From: Candidatus Omnitrophota bacterium
GTDB taxonomy: Bacteria > Ratteibacteria > UBA8468 > B48-G9 > DSTR01
Length of the DNA: 15,859 nucleotides
Assembly (NCBI GenBank): GCA_023818865.1
Contig: JAMWDF010000038.1
Span: 1-15,859 of the forward strand
Reading direction: 5' to 3'
This document shows, in pieces, positions 1 to 7,646 of the stretch. A program made the position numbers and the translations under genes. The notes under the pieces are model-generated. The model saw only the letters and a program-made list of their open reading frames with translations. It was not told where the DNA came from and searched no databases. How positions within the stretch are numbered: the first letter of the stretch is position 1; every line of letters begins with the position of its first letter.

Positions 1-825
1 AGAGCCAGCTCCTTCTGGTTGCCAGGGATTGCCATAAATAATCCCATCAGTGCCCACTATCCCAAAGAGACTGTTTTCTGGAGTCGGAGTGACTTCGCTC
101 AAACTAACATTTCCCTTAGCTCCATTGGCATACTCAAAAATGACTGTGGCTACCTTGGGTATCCGGTCAGGGTTAACCCCGGTCTTGCCCACCTCTGTTC
201 CATAGGCAGTCACTCGTTCAAAATTTGCCCCAGCAAAAAGGGAGAGAATGTCCATATAGTGGCAAAGGCAGTCAAAAAGTTTACCCCCGCCGTACTTTCT
301 TTCTTTCTGCCAATAAGGCAACTGCTTGCCCTCGTTTTTCAAAAACATATGCCACCAGACAAAGACTACCTGGCCAATGCCTCCCTGGTTGATAATCTCT
401 AGAGCCTTCTTCACCAATTGGCTGGACCGGACTTCGTAGCCAACCTGGAAAACCAGATTTCTGGTTTTCTGGAGTGCCTTCTTTATTTCCATTGCTTGGA
501 CCAGATTGCTGGTAAGCGGCTTTTCTAAGAGAATATGTTTGCCCGCGGCTATGGCTTTGACCGCCAGTTCCGCATGGAGATGCGGCGGCACAGCAATAAT
601 CAGCGCTTCAAACTCATCCCAGTCCAACAGCTCATCAAAAGAGGTGAAGGCTTTAACCGGCGTTTCCAATTTCAGCTGCTGTCTAATAATCTCTTGGGCG
701 GCCTCTAACCGGGTTGGGACCTGGTCACAAATGGCCACCAGTTGCCGCTGGCTTTTTCCAGGAATAACTCTTACGTGGCCTAATCCATGGTTAAGACCCA
801 CTACTGCATACCGAATTTTGTCCAT
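1..825 (-). CDS. Gfo/Idh/MocA-family NAD(P)-dependent oxidoreductase, C-terminus cut by window edge
   Basis: I translated this frame by hand. It gives 275 codons without a stop and runs off the left edge. The family oxidises or reduces sugars, inositols and their derivatives with NAD(P) in the cytoplasm. The N-terminal Rossmann strand and glycine-rich loop lie at residues 4-16 (VVGLNHGLG). The family EKP motif is at 101-103 (ILLEKPLTSN). The GGGKLFDCLCHYMD block at 179-192 carries the Asp and His (D185, H189) that sit at the catalytic DxxxH of inositol dehydrogenase-like members; the usual Gly before His is Leu here. The start is supported by a strong AGGAGG just upstream of ATG. The gene follows the aminotransferase after 84 bases and may have its own promoter. 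Family members normally have roughly 330-400 residues, so the last quarter is missing. The substrate cannot be read from sequence. Confidence 0.93.
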   Translation of the reverse strand, partial: MDKIRYAVVGLNHGLGHVRVIPGKSQRQLVAICDQVPTRLEAAQEIIRQQLKLETPVKAFTSFDELLDWDEFEALIIAVPPHLHAELAVKAIAAGKHILLEKPLTSNLVQAMEIKKALQKTRNLVFQVGYEVRSSQLVKKALEIINQGGIGQVVFVWWHMFLKNEGKQLPYWQKERKYGGGKLFDCLCHYMDILSLFAGANFERVTAYGTEVGKTGVNPDRIPKVATVIFEYANGAKGNVSLSEVTPTPENSLFGIVGTDGIIYGNPWQPEGAGS

Positions 826-848
826 CCTCCTCCTTGGCCGGTCAGTTC

Positions 849-877
849 ATTATAACGAAAGGGGGAAAAGGCGTCCA
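849..877 (-). promoter_or_regulatory. Probable sigma70-type promoter for the oxidoreductase
   Basis: On the minus strand, TGGACG (872-877, four of six matches to TTGACA) is followed by a 17-base spacer and a perfect TATAAT (849-854). The oxidoreductase ATG lies 23 bases beyond the -10, leaving room for a normal leader with its AGGAGG. I see no terminator in the 84-base gap (826-909), so read-through from the aminotransferase is also possible. The box match is seen in the sequence; promoter activity is inferred. Confidence 0.5.
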
Positions 878-909
878 CTAAGAAGGAAAAATGGCCGGTT
901 TTATTTATT

Positions 910-2169
910 TTAGAGTAATTCTGCCCGGTTTTCCCATAGCTTCCAGAAAGCCGCGGCGATTGTTTCCATTTCCTTTTTCCTGGCAAGCAATAACCGACCA
1001 GGTAACCAGATGGTCCGCCCTGCGCAGGCTTGTTCTGCCCAAGGACAGGCCTGAATAAACTTCCGGTAATCAATTGGTTTTTTTCGGCCGCTCATGAAAG
1101 GAGAAGTTGGGCAAGTATCAAGGTGGCGAAAAACTGGCTGCCGATAAACAGGCACTGGATAACCAGGCCCAGCCGGAATCCCCTCAGCATTCAGCGCCTT
1201 CAGGAACTTGGCCAAAGGGATGTTTCCCCATTCTTTTGGCTGGTACCGGAAAATGACCAGGTGGTGGGAGAAAGATTTTTGCTCTGGATTTAGTTTCATC
1301 GGCTTTATACCAGGCAGAGGGGAAATCAGTCGGCTAAGATACTGGTAGTTTCTCATTCTTCTCAGAGTCTGGCTTTTTAGTCTCTTCAACTGGGCAGAAA
1401 GAACTGCCGCCTGAAATTCGCTCATTCTTAAATTCCAGCCCAGTCGGTAATGCTGGTACCAAACACCATTTTTTTTTCGGCCGTAATGGCGCAAAGACCA
1501 GGCAAGGTCAGCCAGTTTCTCGCTGTTAGTGGTAACTGCCCCTCCTTCTCCGCAGTTTAGGTTCTTGGACCACTGAAAACTGAAAATGCCCATATCGCCG
1601 ATACTGCCAGCGCCTCTTCCATCTCGGTAAAAGCTACCGTGGGCCTGAGCAGCATCTTCAATCACCTTCAGCCGGTATCTTCTGGCGATTTTCCTAATAG
1701 CCTCCATATTAGCCATATTGCCGCCAAGGTGGACTGCGATGATGGCTCTGGTTCTTTGGGTGATAGCCTCTTCAATCTTGTCCGGGTCTATTTGATAGGT
1801 CTCTGGGTCTATATCCACAAAGACAGGAAAGGCGTAATGGTTCAGAAGGCAACTGGCCGTGGCAATGAAGGTGTAAGGGGTGGTAATCACCTCATCGCCA
1901 GGCTTAATCCCCAGAGCCCGAACACAGATTTCCAGAGCCGCCGAGCCACTGCTTACCGCTAGGCAGTGTTTTACCCGGTGAAAACTGGCAAACTTCTTTT
2001 CAAACCTTGCCACTTCTGAGAGCCGTTCCGGAAGGTAGGCGTACATCCACCACTTGCCACTTCTTAGTACCCGAAGCAAGGCTTTTTCTTCAGACAGACC
2101 AAATTCTGGCCAGTTAGCAGGAAAAGGTGACCTAACAGGTTGACCTCGGTTAATGGCTAATTTACCCAT
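910..2169 (-). CDS. DegT/DnrJ/EryC1/StrS-family PLP-dependent aminotransferase
   Basis: This 419-residue cytoplasmic fold-type I aminotransferase belongs to the sugar/aminocyclitol family. These enzymes transfer an amino group from Glu or Gln to a keto-sugar or inosose. Diagnostic parts are the AVSSGSAALE cofactor-binding loop (71-80), PYTFIATAS (98-106), VEDAAQAHG-type Asp172 that contacts the pyridine nitrogen (KVIEDAAQAHG), and the Schiff-base Lys202 in FSFQWSKNLNCGEGGAV. The length is normal to slightly long, with an insertion-like stretch near 345-380. ATG is preceded by GGAGAG; the gap to the upstream glycosidase gene is 21 bases, so the genes are probably co-transcribed. Pairing with the next gene, a Gfo/Idh/MocA oxidoreductase, suggests a two-step oxidation-then-amination of a sugar or cyclitol. 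That pathway is an inference from the neighbours, and the substrate is unknown. Confidence 0.93.
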   Translation of the reverse strand: MGKLAINRGQPVRSPFPANWPEFGLSEEKALLRVLRSGKWWMYAYLPERLSEVARFEKKFASFHRVKHCLAVSSGSAALEICVRALGIKPGDEVITTPYTFIATASCLLNHYAFPVFVDIDPETYQIDPDKIEEAITQRTRAIIAVHLGGNMANMEAIRKIARRYRLKVIEDAAQAHGSFYRDGRGAGSIGDMGIFSFQWSKNLNCGEGGAVTTNSEKLADLAWSLRHYGRKKNGVWYQHYRLGWNLRMSEFQAAVLSAQLKRLKSQTLRRMRNYQYLSRLISPLPGIKPMKLNPEQKSFSHHLVIFRYQPKEWGNIPLAKFLKALNAEGIPAGPGYPVPVYRQPVFRHLDTCPTSPFMSGRKKPIDYRKFIQACPWAEQACAGRTIWLPGRLLLARKKEMETIAAAFWKLWENRAELL

Positions 2170-2190
2170 TTCTCTCTCCGGTTTTTTCCC

Positions 2191-5100
2191 TCAAGGTTTA
2201 GCCGGATAAATTTTTAGCAGCCGATAACGCCTTCCCTCTATCTCCAGAAAAATTTTTCCGGCGATTTTCTCGATTTTTTCTTCAGTAATCGCGTCAGTGA
2301 TTTCTACCTCTTGCAGGCCAAGACTGTCCAGCTTGATTTCTGCTGCCAGTTTTCTTTTCTCCCGGGAGAGGTTAGAGATACAAACCAGGGCTTTCTCTCT
2401 CTTTTTCACCCAAAGGGCGCTGATTACCTGTTCTTTCGGGTTTAAAGAAATAAATGCCTGGTTTTTCCACCAAGGAAGATACCAAGCTTTGCTTGCTTCT
2501 ACCCAGCGCCAGGCCTGGTGAATTTTCGGCATCGGCTCTCCTAAAAGGGAATAGTCCTGGATAGCAAAAGCGTTTTGGGTTTTCAAGGAGATGTTTAACG
2601 GGACGGCAATCGCCAGAACTTCGTTGACTTTCACCGGCGGGTTCATCCAGTTCTTGTTAGCCATCTCGGAAAAAAGCCCGTACGGCTGCCCGCCTAGCTT
2701 GGCGATGACATAGCCAAGGTACTTCTCGTCAAATTCTCCCTGGTAAAACTGAGCGAATTCTCCGCCACACCTGACATCTTCAAAACTTTCTATCGGCATA
2801 ATCGCTGGCGGAGATTGATGGCTGTAAATCAAGCCGTCTTTTTTTCCTTCTTGGTGAAACAAGGTGAATAGCCGGCGAAAAAGTTCTCTGGTTTTCCTGA
2901 TAGGGAAAGAGGAACGGAGTCTGCCCTCTCTATCCTGCCAGCCGCAGCCATGGGCGCCATTACATTCTGACAAAGAAGCGGTAGAGTCAAGAAAAAGGCC
3001 GTCTATGTCAAATTCCTTGATTAGTTCCTGGCATTTGTAAAGAAACCAATCAGTGAAAAGGGAGGCTGGGCACTGCCGGTAGGTAGCATAACCAGTGTTT
3101 TTCAAGGGCAGTCTCACCATTTCCTTGCCAAAATCTTTCCACTCCGGTCCTTCAATACTCACTCCCCAGCCGGTATAAACTAAAACCTTAATGTTCTTCT
3201 TGTGGCAGAGCGCTACCCATTCTTTCAGCAGTTTCTTCTTTTCCTCGTTGAATGTCCCAGGATAGCCGAAAATTTCTGTCCAGGACGAGCCGTGAAAAAT
3301 GAGGATAGTTACTCCATCTTTCTCCAGGCCTCCTTCATCAATCCATTTCCAGTTTCTTTCCCATTTCCAAGCACTCTTGGGTTCTTTCTGTCGGATTTCT
3401 TCAGTTACCCGGGGAAAGGTGCCGGCATATTGGAAGAAATGCCAGTCGGACCAGTTCTCTGGTTTTGGCCGGGTGGGTGTGGGGATAAGACCGAAGGACA
3501 ACTGAAGACCTTGGGATAGTTTCGTCTCGCCCTCAACGAAGTTTATTCTAAGAACAGTCTTATCAGTTTGCGGAATTACCTCAATGGCTTTTTCCTGGTT
3601 GGTTAAAAACCAGTTTCGGTCATTCTCCGCAAACCACTGGACTCCGAGCTCTTCATTCCCTATCCAGGCAGCATAGGTGAAACGATGGCTGAAACCCTCT
3701 GGCGGAATGAGACCGGTTAGCTTTTCCGCCAGTCGGTCACCGCTTAACGGTTCTCCGCAAGTGTACAATTTAGCAAATTCTTTTTTCAAAGGAATTTCCA
3801 GGTAGACGGCTTTGATTTCCTGGGGGAAAGACGGTACTATCTCCAGATTTAGCCAGACCATTCCGTCAAATTCCACGGTTTCTTTCCCTTGCACAGTGAG
3901 CCGGTCAGTAGAAAGTTTGAACTGGTAAGTGGCTTGGTCAGCTGCCTGGCTCACCAGGTGGAAATGCCTGGATTTCCAGGTAATTTTCTCCCCTCTCTCA
4001 TTTTTCACTCCAAACTCTATCGGCCTGGCTAAGATAGGCTGGCTTAAAACCTCTATCTCGGGGAGAAAATTGTCTTGTTTCCAGGAAAATTTTCGGCCCC
4101 AGACTTCACAAGTATCCTTTTTCGCCCTCACTGGCGTCCAAGGCTCAGGGACCGCCACTCTTTTCCCAATCTGATTTCCCAGCCACCCTGGCGTTTCCGG
4201 GACAATCACCGGTTCTGAATTTTCCGCCAGGGTCGTGGTTCCTTCTTTGAGGCTGGCTTTCACCAAATAAGTGCCGACTGGTTTCTTGAGATGAAATTCT
4301 CCCCTTATCTGTTCTCGGGAATCAACGCCTACCTCTTTTCTGGTAAGAATCTTTCCCTCTTGAATAAGGGAAACTTCCAGGCTAACACCTCCTCTTAACC
4401 TTTGGGTGAGCCTTTTCAAATCCACCTGGTAAAACATTGTCCCACTGGAATAGGGATAAAATTCCACCCTGATGGCCAAAGGTAAAGTTACCTTAAAGGG
4501 AGTGAGCGCCGCGGTTAGAATTCTTTCCCCAGCCGCCAGTCGGTAAACAACCAGGTAATGTCCAGGCTCCGCCGGGACAGAAAAGGAGAGGTAATCACTC
4601 CGGCCGGCGGCAATTTCTACTTCTTTCTCTTCTCTTTTTACCACCGGGTAAGGCTTGAGGTTATTTTCAATTTCTTGCTCCAGGTTAGCTAAAATGGCAA
4701 AGCCTAAGTCTTCGGTGAGGGCATTTTCCACGGCCGGGTAGAAGTACTCACCCGGGTTTGTCTCGGCTTTTCTTATTTCCAGAAGACATTTCACCCACTT
4801 AGCCTGGTGGGAAAAATTGGAAAGCCTAACCTGAACACCGGCTTGCTGGTCAAGCCACCCTGACTGTTCCAGAGAAATAGTTAGGGGTTCTCCGGAAAAT
4901 ATCAGGTGGCCAAAGTTGGTAAACTTATGCCAGTTTTTTCCGCGAAAAGACCAGAGGGCTAGTCTATCCACCGGCGTCCGCTCGTTCCTGACAAAGTCTG
5001 CTCCCCAGACTGTCCCAGGGGAAGGGGTCTTTAAGCCAAAGTCTTCAAAGGCTATGGCAATCTCTCCTTCCCAGCCCCAATGAGTAGTCCTCGCTTTATA

Positions 5101-5580
5101 TTGCCAGTTTGCGTTCCAGCTTTTATCCACATTAGGCTTGCCAATTCCATCCCAAAAAACCCCTCGGACATTGCCACCGAAATCAAAATATCTGGTGTGC
5201 TTATGCTCCACGTCCAGCAACATTTCAAAAACATCATCCTGGCCCAGTCCTTTATCTCTTTGGTCCACATCGGCTCTTGGTATCCGGGCGTTCGCCGGTC
5301 TCTCAAACTGAAAAGCCACATAAAATTTTTCCTGGTCATAAGCCAAATAAACAAAAGTGTTGTCTTCAGTCTTTAGCCCGGTGTAATAATCAACCAGAGA
5401 AGAAATCTTAGCAGCGGCAAACCACTCCCGTTTTTCCACAATTCCATCTATCACCGGAGCACTTTCTATCAACGGCACAGAAACAACCGGAAATTTTTTC
5501 CACTGACTAAGCTCTCCGGAGTAAGCAAAAGAAGCGTAAAGAAAAAGGAGAAAATTTATTGCTTTCCGCAAGTTGATCAT
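2191..5580 (-). CDS. Secreted CBM9-like / DUF6067 (GH123-N-like) glycoside hydrolase, 1129 aa
   Basis: This is a large exported protein. Residues 1-22 form a signal peptide (basic start, hydrophobic FLLFLYASFA, then AYSG). Residues about 35-235 are a CBM9/DOMON-like carbohydrate-binding module (PVIDGIVEKREW at 42-53, FYVAFQFERP, WQYKARTTHWGWEGEIAIAF). About 235-460 is a beta-rich linker. PEPWTPV near residue 480 opens a region resembling the DUF6067/GH123-N family. It continues to a TIM-barrel-like part with NIKVLVYTGWG and DIDGLFLDST (Asp860, Asp865), a GAHGCGW segment and a GGEFAQF segment. The C-terminal about 90 residues look like a small beta domain. The Asp pair is a reasonable catalytic candidate by analogy with clan GH-D/GH13-like barrels, but I cannot prove it. 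The gene starts 12 bases after the LamG gene with a GGGGG-type ribosome site. A paralogue of its first half lies at 14453-15859. The substrate is unknown. Confidence 0.82.
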   Translation of the reverse strand: MINLRKAINFLLFLYASFAYSGELSQWKKFPVVSVPLIESAPVIDGIVEKREWFAAAKISSLVDYYTGLKTEDNTFVYLAYDQEKFYVAFQFERPANARIPRADVDQRDKGLGQDDVFEMLLDVEHKHTRYFDFGGNVRGVFWDGIGKPNVDKSWNANWQYKARTTHWGWEGEIAIAFEDFGLKTPSPGTVWGADFVRNERTPVDRLALWSFRGKNWHKFTNFGHLIFSGEPLTISLEQSGWLDQQAGVQVRLSNFSHQAKWVKCLLEIRKAETNPGEYFYPAVENALTEDLGFAILANLEQEIENNLKPYPVVKREEKEVEIAAGRSDYLSFSVPAEPGHYLVVYRLAAGERILTAALTPFKVTLPLAIRVEFYPYSSGTMFYQVDLKRLTQRLRGGVSLEVSLIQEGKILTRKEVGVDSREQIRGEFHLKKPVGTYLVKASLKEGTTTLAENSEPVIVPETPGWLGNQIGKRVAVPEPWTPVRAKKDTCEVWGRKFSWKQDNFLPEIEVLSQPILARPIEFGVKNERGEKITWKSRHFHLVSQAADQATYQFKLSTDRLTVQGKETVEFDGMVWLNLEIVPSFPQEIKAVYLEIPLKKEFAKLYTCGEPLSGDRLAEKLTGLIPPEGFSHRFTYAAWIGNEELGVQWFAENDRNWFLTNQEKAIEVIPQTDKTVLRINFVEGETKLSQGLQLSFGLIPTPTRPKPENWSDWHFFQYAGTFPRVTEEIRQKEPKSAWKWERNWKWIDEGGLEKDGVTILIFHGSSWTEIFGYPGTFNEEKKKLLKEWVALCHKKNIKVLVYTGWGVSIEGPEWKDFGKEMVRLPLKNTGYATYRQCPASLFTDWFLYKCQELIKEFDIDGLFLDSTASLSECNGAHGCGWQDREGRLRSSFPIRKTRELFRRLFTLFHQEGKKDGLIYSHQSPPAIMPIESFEDVRCGGEFAQFYQGEFDEKYLGYVIAKLGGQPYGLFSEMANKNWMNPPVKVNEVLAIAVPLNISLKTQNAFAIQDYSLLGEPMPKIHQAWRWVEASKAWYLPWWKNQAFISLNPKEQVISALWVKKREKALVCISNLSREKRKLAAEIKLDSLGLQEVEITDAITEEKIEKIAGKIFLEIEGRRYRLLKIYPAKP

Positions 5581-5592
5581 CTTGCCCCCAGT

Positions 5593-6336
5593 TTAGTAAA
5601 GAGATAGCCCCTGGCCAAACTTACCCGTCGTTGATTTTCCGCCAGAGACCCGCCCGAATTTTTCTCCAGAATGACTGGAACACACAACCGGTTTGGTGCG
5701 AATTTCTTGCCCCTCCCCAGCCAGCTGCTCAAAATCCTCCAGCAGCAGAGTAAAGGGATCTGGTTTCAGCCTGCCGGAAAAACCAAGTTCTTCCACCTTT
5801 CTTTCCACGTTAGAAATTCTCAACTCGTCTATTACTGCCTCTGTTTTAACCTTGTCTGAAGTCCATCTATCTCCAATAAAAATCTCCCCGCTTTTCACTT
5901 CTCCCTTAAAAGGCTGATTGCTTTTCGCTTCGCTGACCAGTTTTCCATCAAGGTAAAGTTTAGCCTGATTGGCTTTCCAGGTTAAAGCAATCTGGTGCCA
6001 CTCTCCCTTTTGCCAACCCCGAGGTAGAGCCGATAGCCGAAGAAGTTTCTCCCCACCGCTATCCAGACTGAGATACCAGCAAGCCTGACTCCCAGCAGGA
6101 CAGGAGTAGGCAATGACAATGTTTACCTTCGCTTCCGGGTCAGTAAACTGGAAAAGAGGCAAAAGCACTTTGTACTCCTGACTTGTCTGTTGGGGCTCAA
6201 AATCAAGCCTCACCCAGGCTTCCACAGTTCCTTCATCCAGATTGATGTTTCCTTTTGCCGGATAGATAATCCGGCCACCAGCCAACAAGACAGTTGACCA
6301 CCAGAAAAACTGAAGCCATAAAATTCTTCCCTTCAT
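5593..6336 (-). CDS. Secreted LamG/concanavalin A-like lectin-fold protein (cassette 1)
   Basis: This 247-residue exported protein has an N-terminal hydrophobic signal (residues 4-19, ILWLQFFWWSTVLLAG). The body is a LamG (concanavalin A-like jelly roll) domain: GTVEAWVRLDF near 36, GEWHQIALTWKANQAKLYLDGKLV near 131-154, GEIFIGD, and AVIDELRISNVER. Such domains usually bind carbohydrate or act as spacers in cell-surface proteins. After the domain comes LKPDPFTLLLEDFEQL and a C-terminal GKFGQGLSLY that ends the protein abruptly. That last motif normally lies before the GTVEAWV strand in LamG proteins (see findings). ATG has AGGAGGGGG upstream. The gene lies 85 bases after the LacI gene and 12 bases before the glycosidase gene. 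Its closest visible relative is the product of 13619-14422. A sugar-binding partner role is inferred. Confidence 0.85.
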   Translation of the reverse strand: MKGRILWLQFFWWSTVLLAGGRIIYPAKGNINLDEGTVEAWVRLDFEPQQTSQEYKVLLPLFQFTDPEAKVNIVIAYSCPAGSQACWYLSLDSGGEKLLRLSALPRGWQKGEWHQIALTWKANQAKLYLDGKLVSEAKSNQPFKGEVKSGEIFIGDRWTSDKVKTEAVIDELRISNVERKVEELGFSGRLKPDPFTLLLEDFEQLAGEGQEIRTKPVVCSSHSGEKFGRVSGGKSTTGKFGQGLSLY

Positions 6337-6421
6337 TCCCCCTCCTATTTAGCACCAGGAATGCCAGAATCAAGGATAGGCCGAGGCGTTTGCCACTGTC
6401 TACTTTTTCGCCGCCACCTGG

Positions 6422-7489
6422 CTATCGGCCTAAACAACCTTCTCCAGCTCCTGGTTTTCTCAAAGATGATTCTCTGACTACTAATTCCGGTTTAAGGGTA
6501 ACGCTCCTGGGCCAACCTGGTTGGCCAGCGATTCGCCGTAAGACAATTTCCCCAACCTTCTCCGCCAACTCTTTCACCGGAAAAGAGACGCTGGTAAGCG
6601 GCACGGCGACAAACCTGGCCTCTGTCAGATTTTCTGAGCCAACCAGACCGACTTCGTTAGGAATTTTTACTCCTTTCTCCAGCAAGAACTTCATTAAACC
6701 GATCGCGACCTGGTCATTCAAAGCCATAATCCCAAAAGGGAAAATCTTTTTCTGGCGCCAGAGTTGCTGACCAATTTGATAGCCAAGACAGAAAGAATCA
6801 TCGTATTGCTGGTCATTGTTCCAGATAAGCGATTGCCAGGGAGAACTCTTTTCCCCAAATTCCCGGCAGGCCTTTAGGAATCCTTTGAATCTTTCGGCCA
6901 TCGCCCAATAGGAAAAATTCTTGGGCAAAGTGAGGAACACTTTTTCATATCCCTGGCGGAAAAGGTGGCTGACTCCCTTATAAACCGCTTCTTGCCGGTC
7001 AATCCTCACCTGGTTAATCCCTTTTGCCTGCGGACCATCTACCAGAACCACGACTACTCCTTTTTCCTTCACGCTCTTCAGGTACTCAATAACTGTTTCT
7101 GGCTCTGGTTCAGCCACGATTAGCGCTTCTGGTCTCAGTTCTTCCATTTCCTTTAGAAGGCTGATTTTATCCTCAGCCCAGTGGAAATCCTGAAGAACAA
7201 CCCGGAAGCCCCTGTCCTTAAAGTACTGGGCGATGAAGTTCTGCCTGGCTTGCCTGACCGGTACCTGATAAGCCGCGCCAACAATGCCGACCAGATTATT
7301 TTTTCTCGCCCGCAAGGAAGCAGCCCACATATTCCGTGAATAACCTAACTGCCGACAAGCCTGTAAGACTTGCTGCTGGGTTTCTGGCCGAATCCGGTAA
7401 GCTGAGGCTCGCCGGTTTAAGGTCAGAGAGACTGTGGCCCGGGAGAGGTTCAGTCTTCTGGCAATATCTTCCTGGGTAATTTGTCCCAT
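6422..7489 (-). CDS. LacI-family transcriptional regulator (cassette 1)
   Basis: This is a 355-residue DNA-binding repressor. The N-terminal helix-turn-helix is at residues 4-24 (ITQEDIARRLNLSRATVSLTL). A hinge around YSRNMWAASLRARK follows, then a periplasmic-binding-protein-like effector domain (LVGIVGAAYQVP, FGIMALNDQVAIGL, EVGLVGSENL). I place the start at ATG 7487-7489, not at the longer TTG 7523-7525. The TTG forms part of a -35 box, and the shorter protein matches the 357-residue paralogue at 11753 in both length and distance to the helix-turn-helix. There is no Shine-Dalgarno sequence, so leaderless translation is likely. The paralogue shares the YxVPxxQxRQ, DFHW, ALNDQxAIGL and VGSENLxE blocks. 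It probably represses its own gene and the downstream LamG and glycosidase genes, with a sugar or oligosaccharide as inducer; the effector is unknown. Confidence 0.93.
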   Translation of the reverse strand: MGQITQEDIARRLNLSRATVSLTLNRRASAYRIRPETQQQVLQACRQLGYSRNMWAASLRARKNNLVGIVGAAYQVPVRQARQNFIAQYFKDRGFRVVLQDFHWAEDKISLLKEMEELRPEALIVAEPEPETVIEYLKSVKEKGVVVVLVDGPQAKGINQVRIDRQEAVYKGVSHLFRQGYEKVFLTLPKNFSYWAMAERFKGFLKACREFGEKSSPWQSLIWNNDQQYDDSFCLGYQIGQQLWRQKKIFPFGIMALNDQVAIGLMKFLLEKGVKIPNEVGLVGSENLTEARFVAVPLTSVSFPVKELAEKVGEIVLRRIAGQPGWPRSVTLKPELVVRESSLRKPGAGEGCLGR

Positions 7490-7496
7490 TTTCTGT

Positions 7497-7525
7497 ATGC
7501 TATCACGATTTAGCAACACTGCCAA
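7497..7525 (-). promoter_or_regulatory. Promoter of the first LacI gene, apparently leaderless
   Basis: On the minus strand, TTGGCA (7520-7525) is followed by exactly 17 bases and TAGCAT (7497-7502, TAxxxT type). The ATG at 7489 begins only 7 bases after the -10, so transcription would start at or within a few bases of the start codon. The second LacI gene has the same geometry, which makes chance less likely. Confidence 0.62.
7498..7515 (-). promoter_or_regulatory. Putative LacI-type operator, CG-centred palindrome
   Basis: The minus-strand 18-mer TGCTAAATCGTGATAGCA has perfect 5-base outer arms (TGCTA/TAGCA) around a central CG, the form expected for a LacI-family operator. It fills most of the promoter spacer and overlaps the -10 box, so a bound repressor would block RNA polymerase. 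It matches 11 of 18 positions of the operator-like site at the second LacI gene (11722-11739), with shared form TGCTnnAnCGnnAnAGnA. The sequence is seen; binding is inferred. Confidence 0.5.
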
Positions 7526-7578
7526 GCCGGGAGATAAACTGCTGGATTTAACCTATCCGGAAAATTTCCAGTGTTGCT
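7512..7578. repeat. Inverted pair of a 10-base motif in the divergent promoter region
   Basis: CAGTGTTGCT occurs on the plus strand at 7569-7578 and on the minus strand at 7521-7512, with 47 bases between. Each copy sits across the -35 region of its own promoter, one for the LacI gene and one for the hydrolase gene, in the same position relative to transcription. This fits a shared regulator site serving both directions. Confidence 0.5.
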
Positions 7579-7602
7579 CTGCCCGGTCAACTTGTTTAAA
7601 AT
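7574..7602 (+). promoter_or_regulatory. Promoter of the alpha/beta hydrolase gene
   Basis: TTGCTC (7574-7579), a 17-base spacer and TAAAAT (7597-7602) form a good sigma70-type promoter. The start codon is 44 bases beyond the -10, leaving a normal leader with AAGGAGG. The 10-base palindrome AAGGTACCTT (7603-7612) follows the -10 directly and covers the expected transcription start. It could be a second operator or chance. Confidence 0.6.
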
Positions 7603-7646
7603 AAGGTACCTTGGGGGAAGAATTAAATCTATGACAAGGAGGAATA

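Noticed and set aside
506..913. Plus-strand 135-codon open frame
   Set aside because: It lies opposite the oxidoreductase gene, which has clear family motifs and a strong ribosome site; the plus-strand translation shows no recognisable domain.
5052..5354. Minus-strand 100-codon frame inside the large glycosidase gene
   Set aside because: It is an alternative frame within the coding region of a protein with a well-supported CBM9-like module.
6346..6373. TTGATT - 16 bases - TAAATA before the first LamG gene as a third leaderless promoter
   Set aside because: The boxes are weaker, and a good AGGAGG sits where the transcript would begin, which fits ordinary translation on an operon mRNA better.
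6337..6421. Possible remnant of a pilin gene between the first LacI and LamG genes
   Set aside because: One frame gives a hydrophobic stretch (LSLILAFLVL), but there is no FTLIE-type cleavage motif and no ribosome site.
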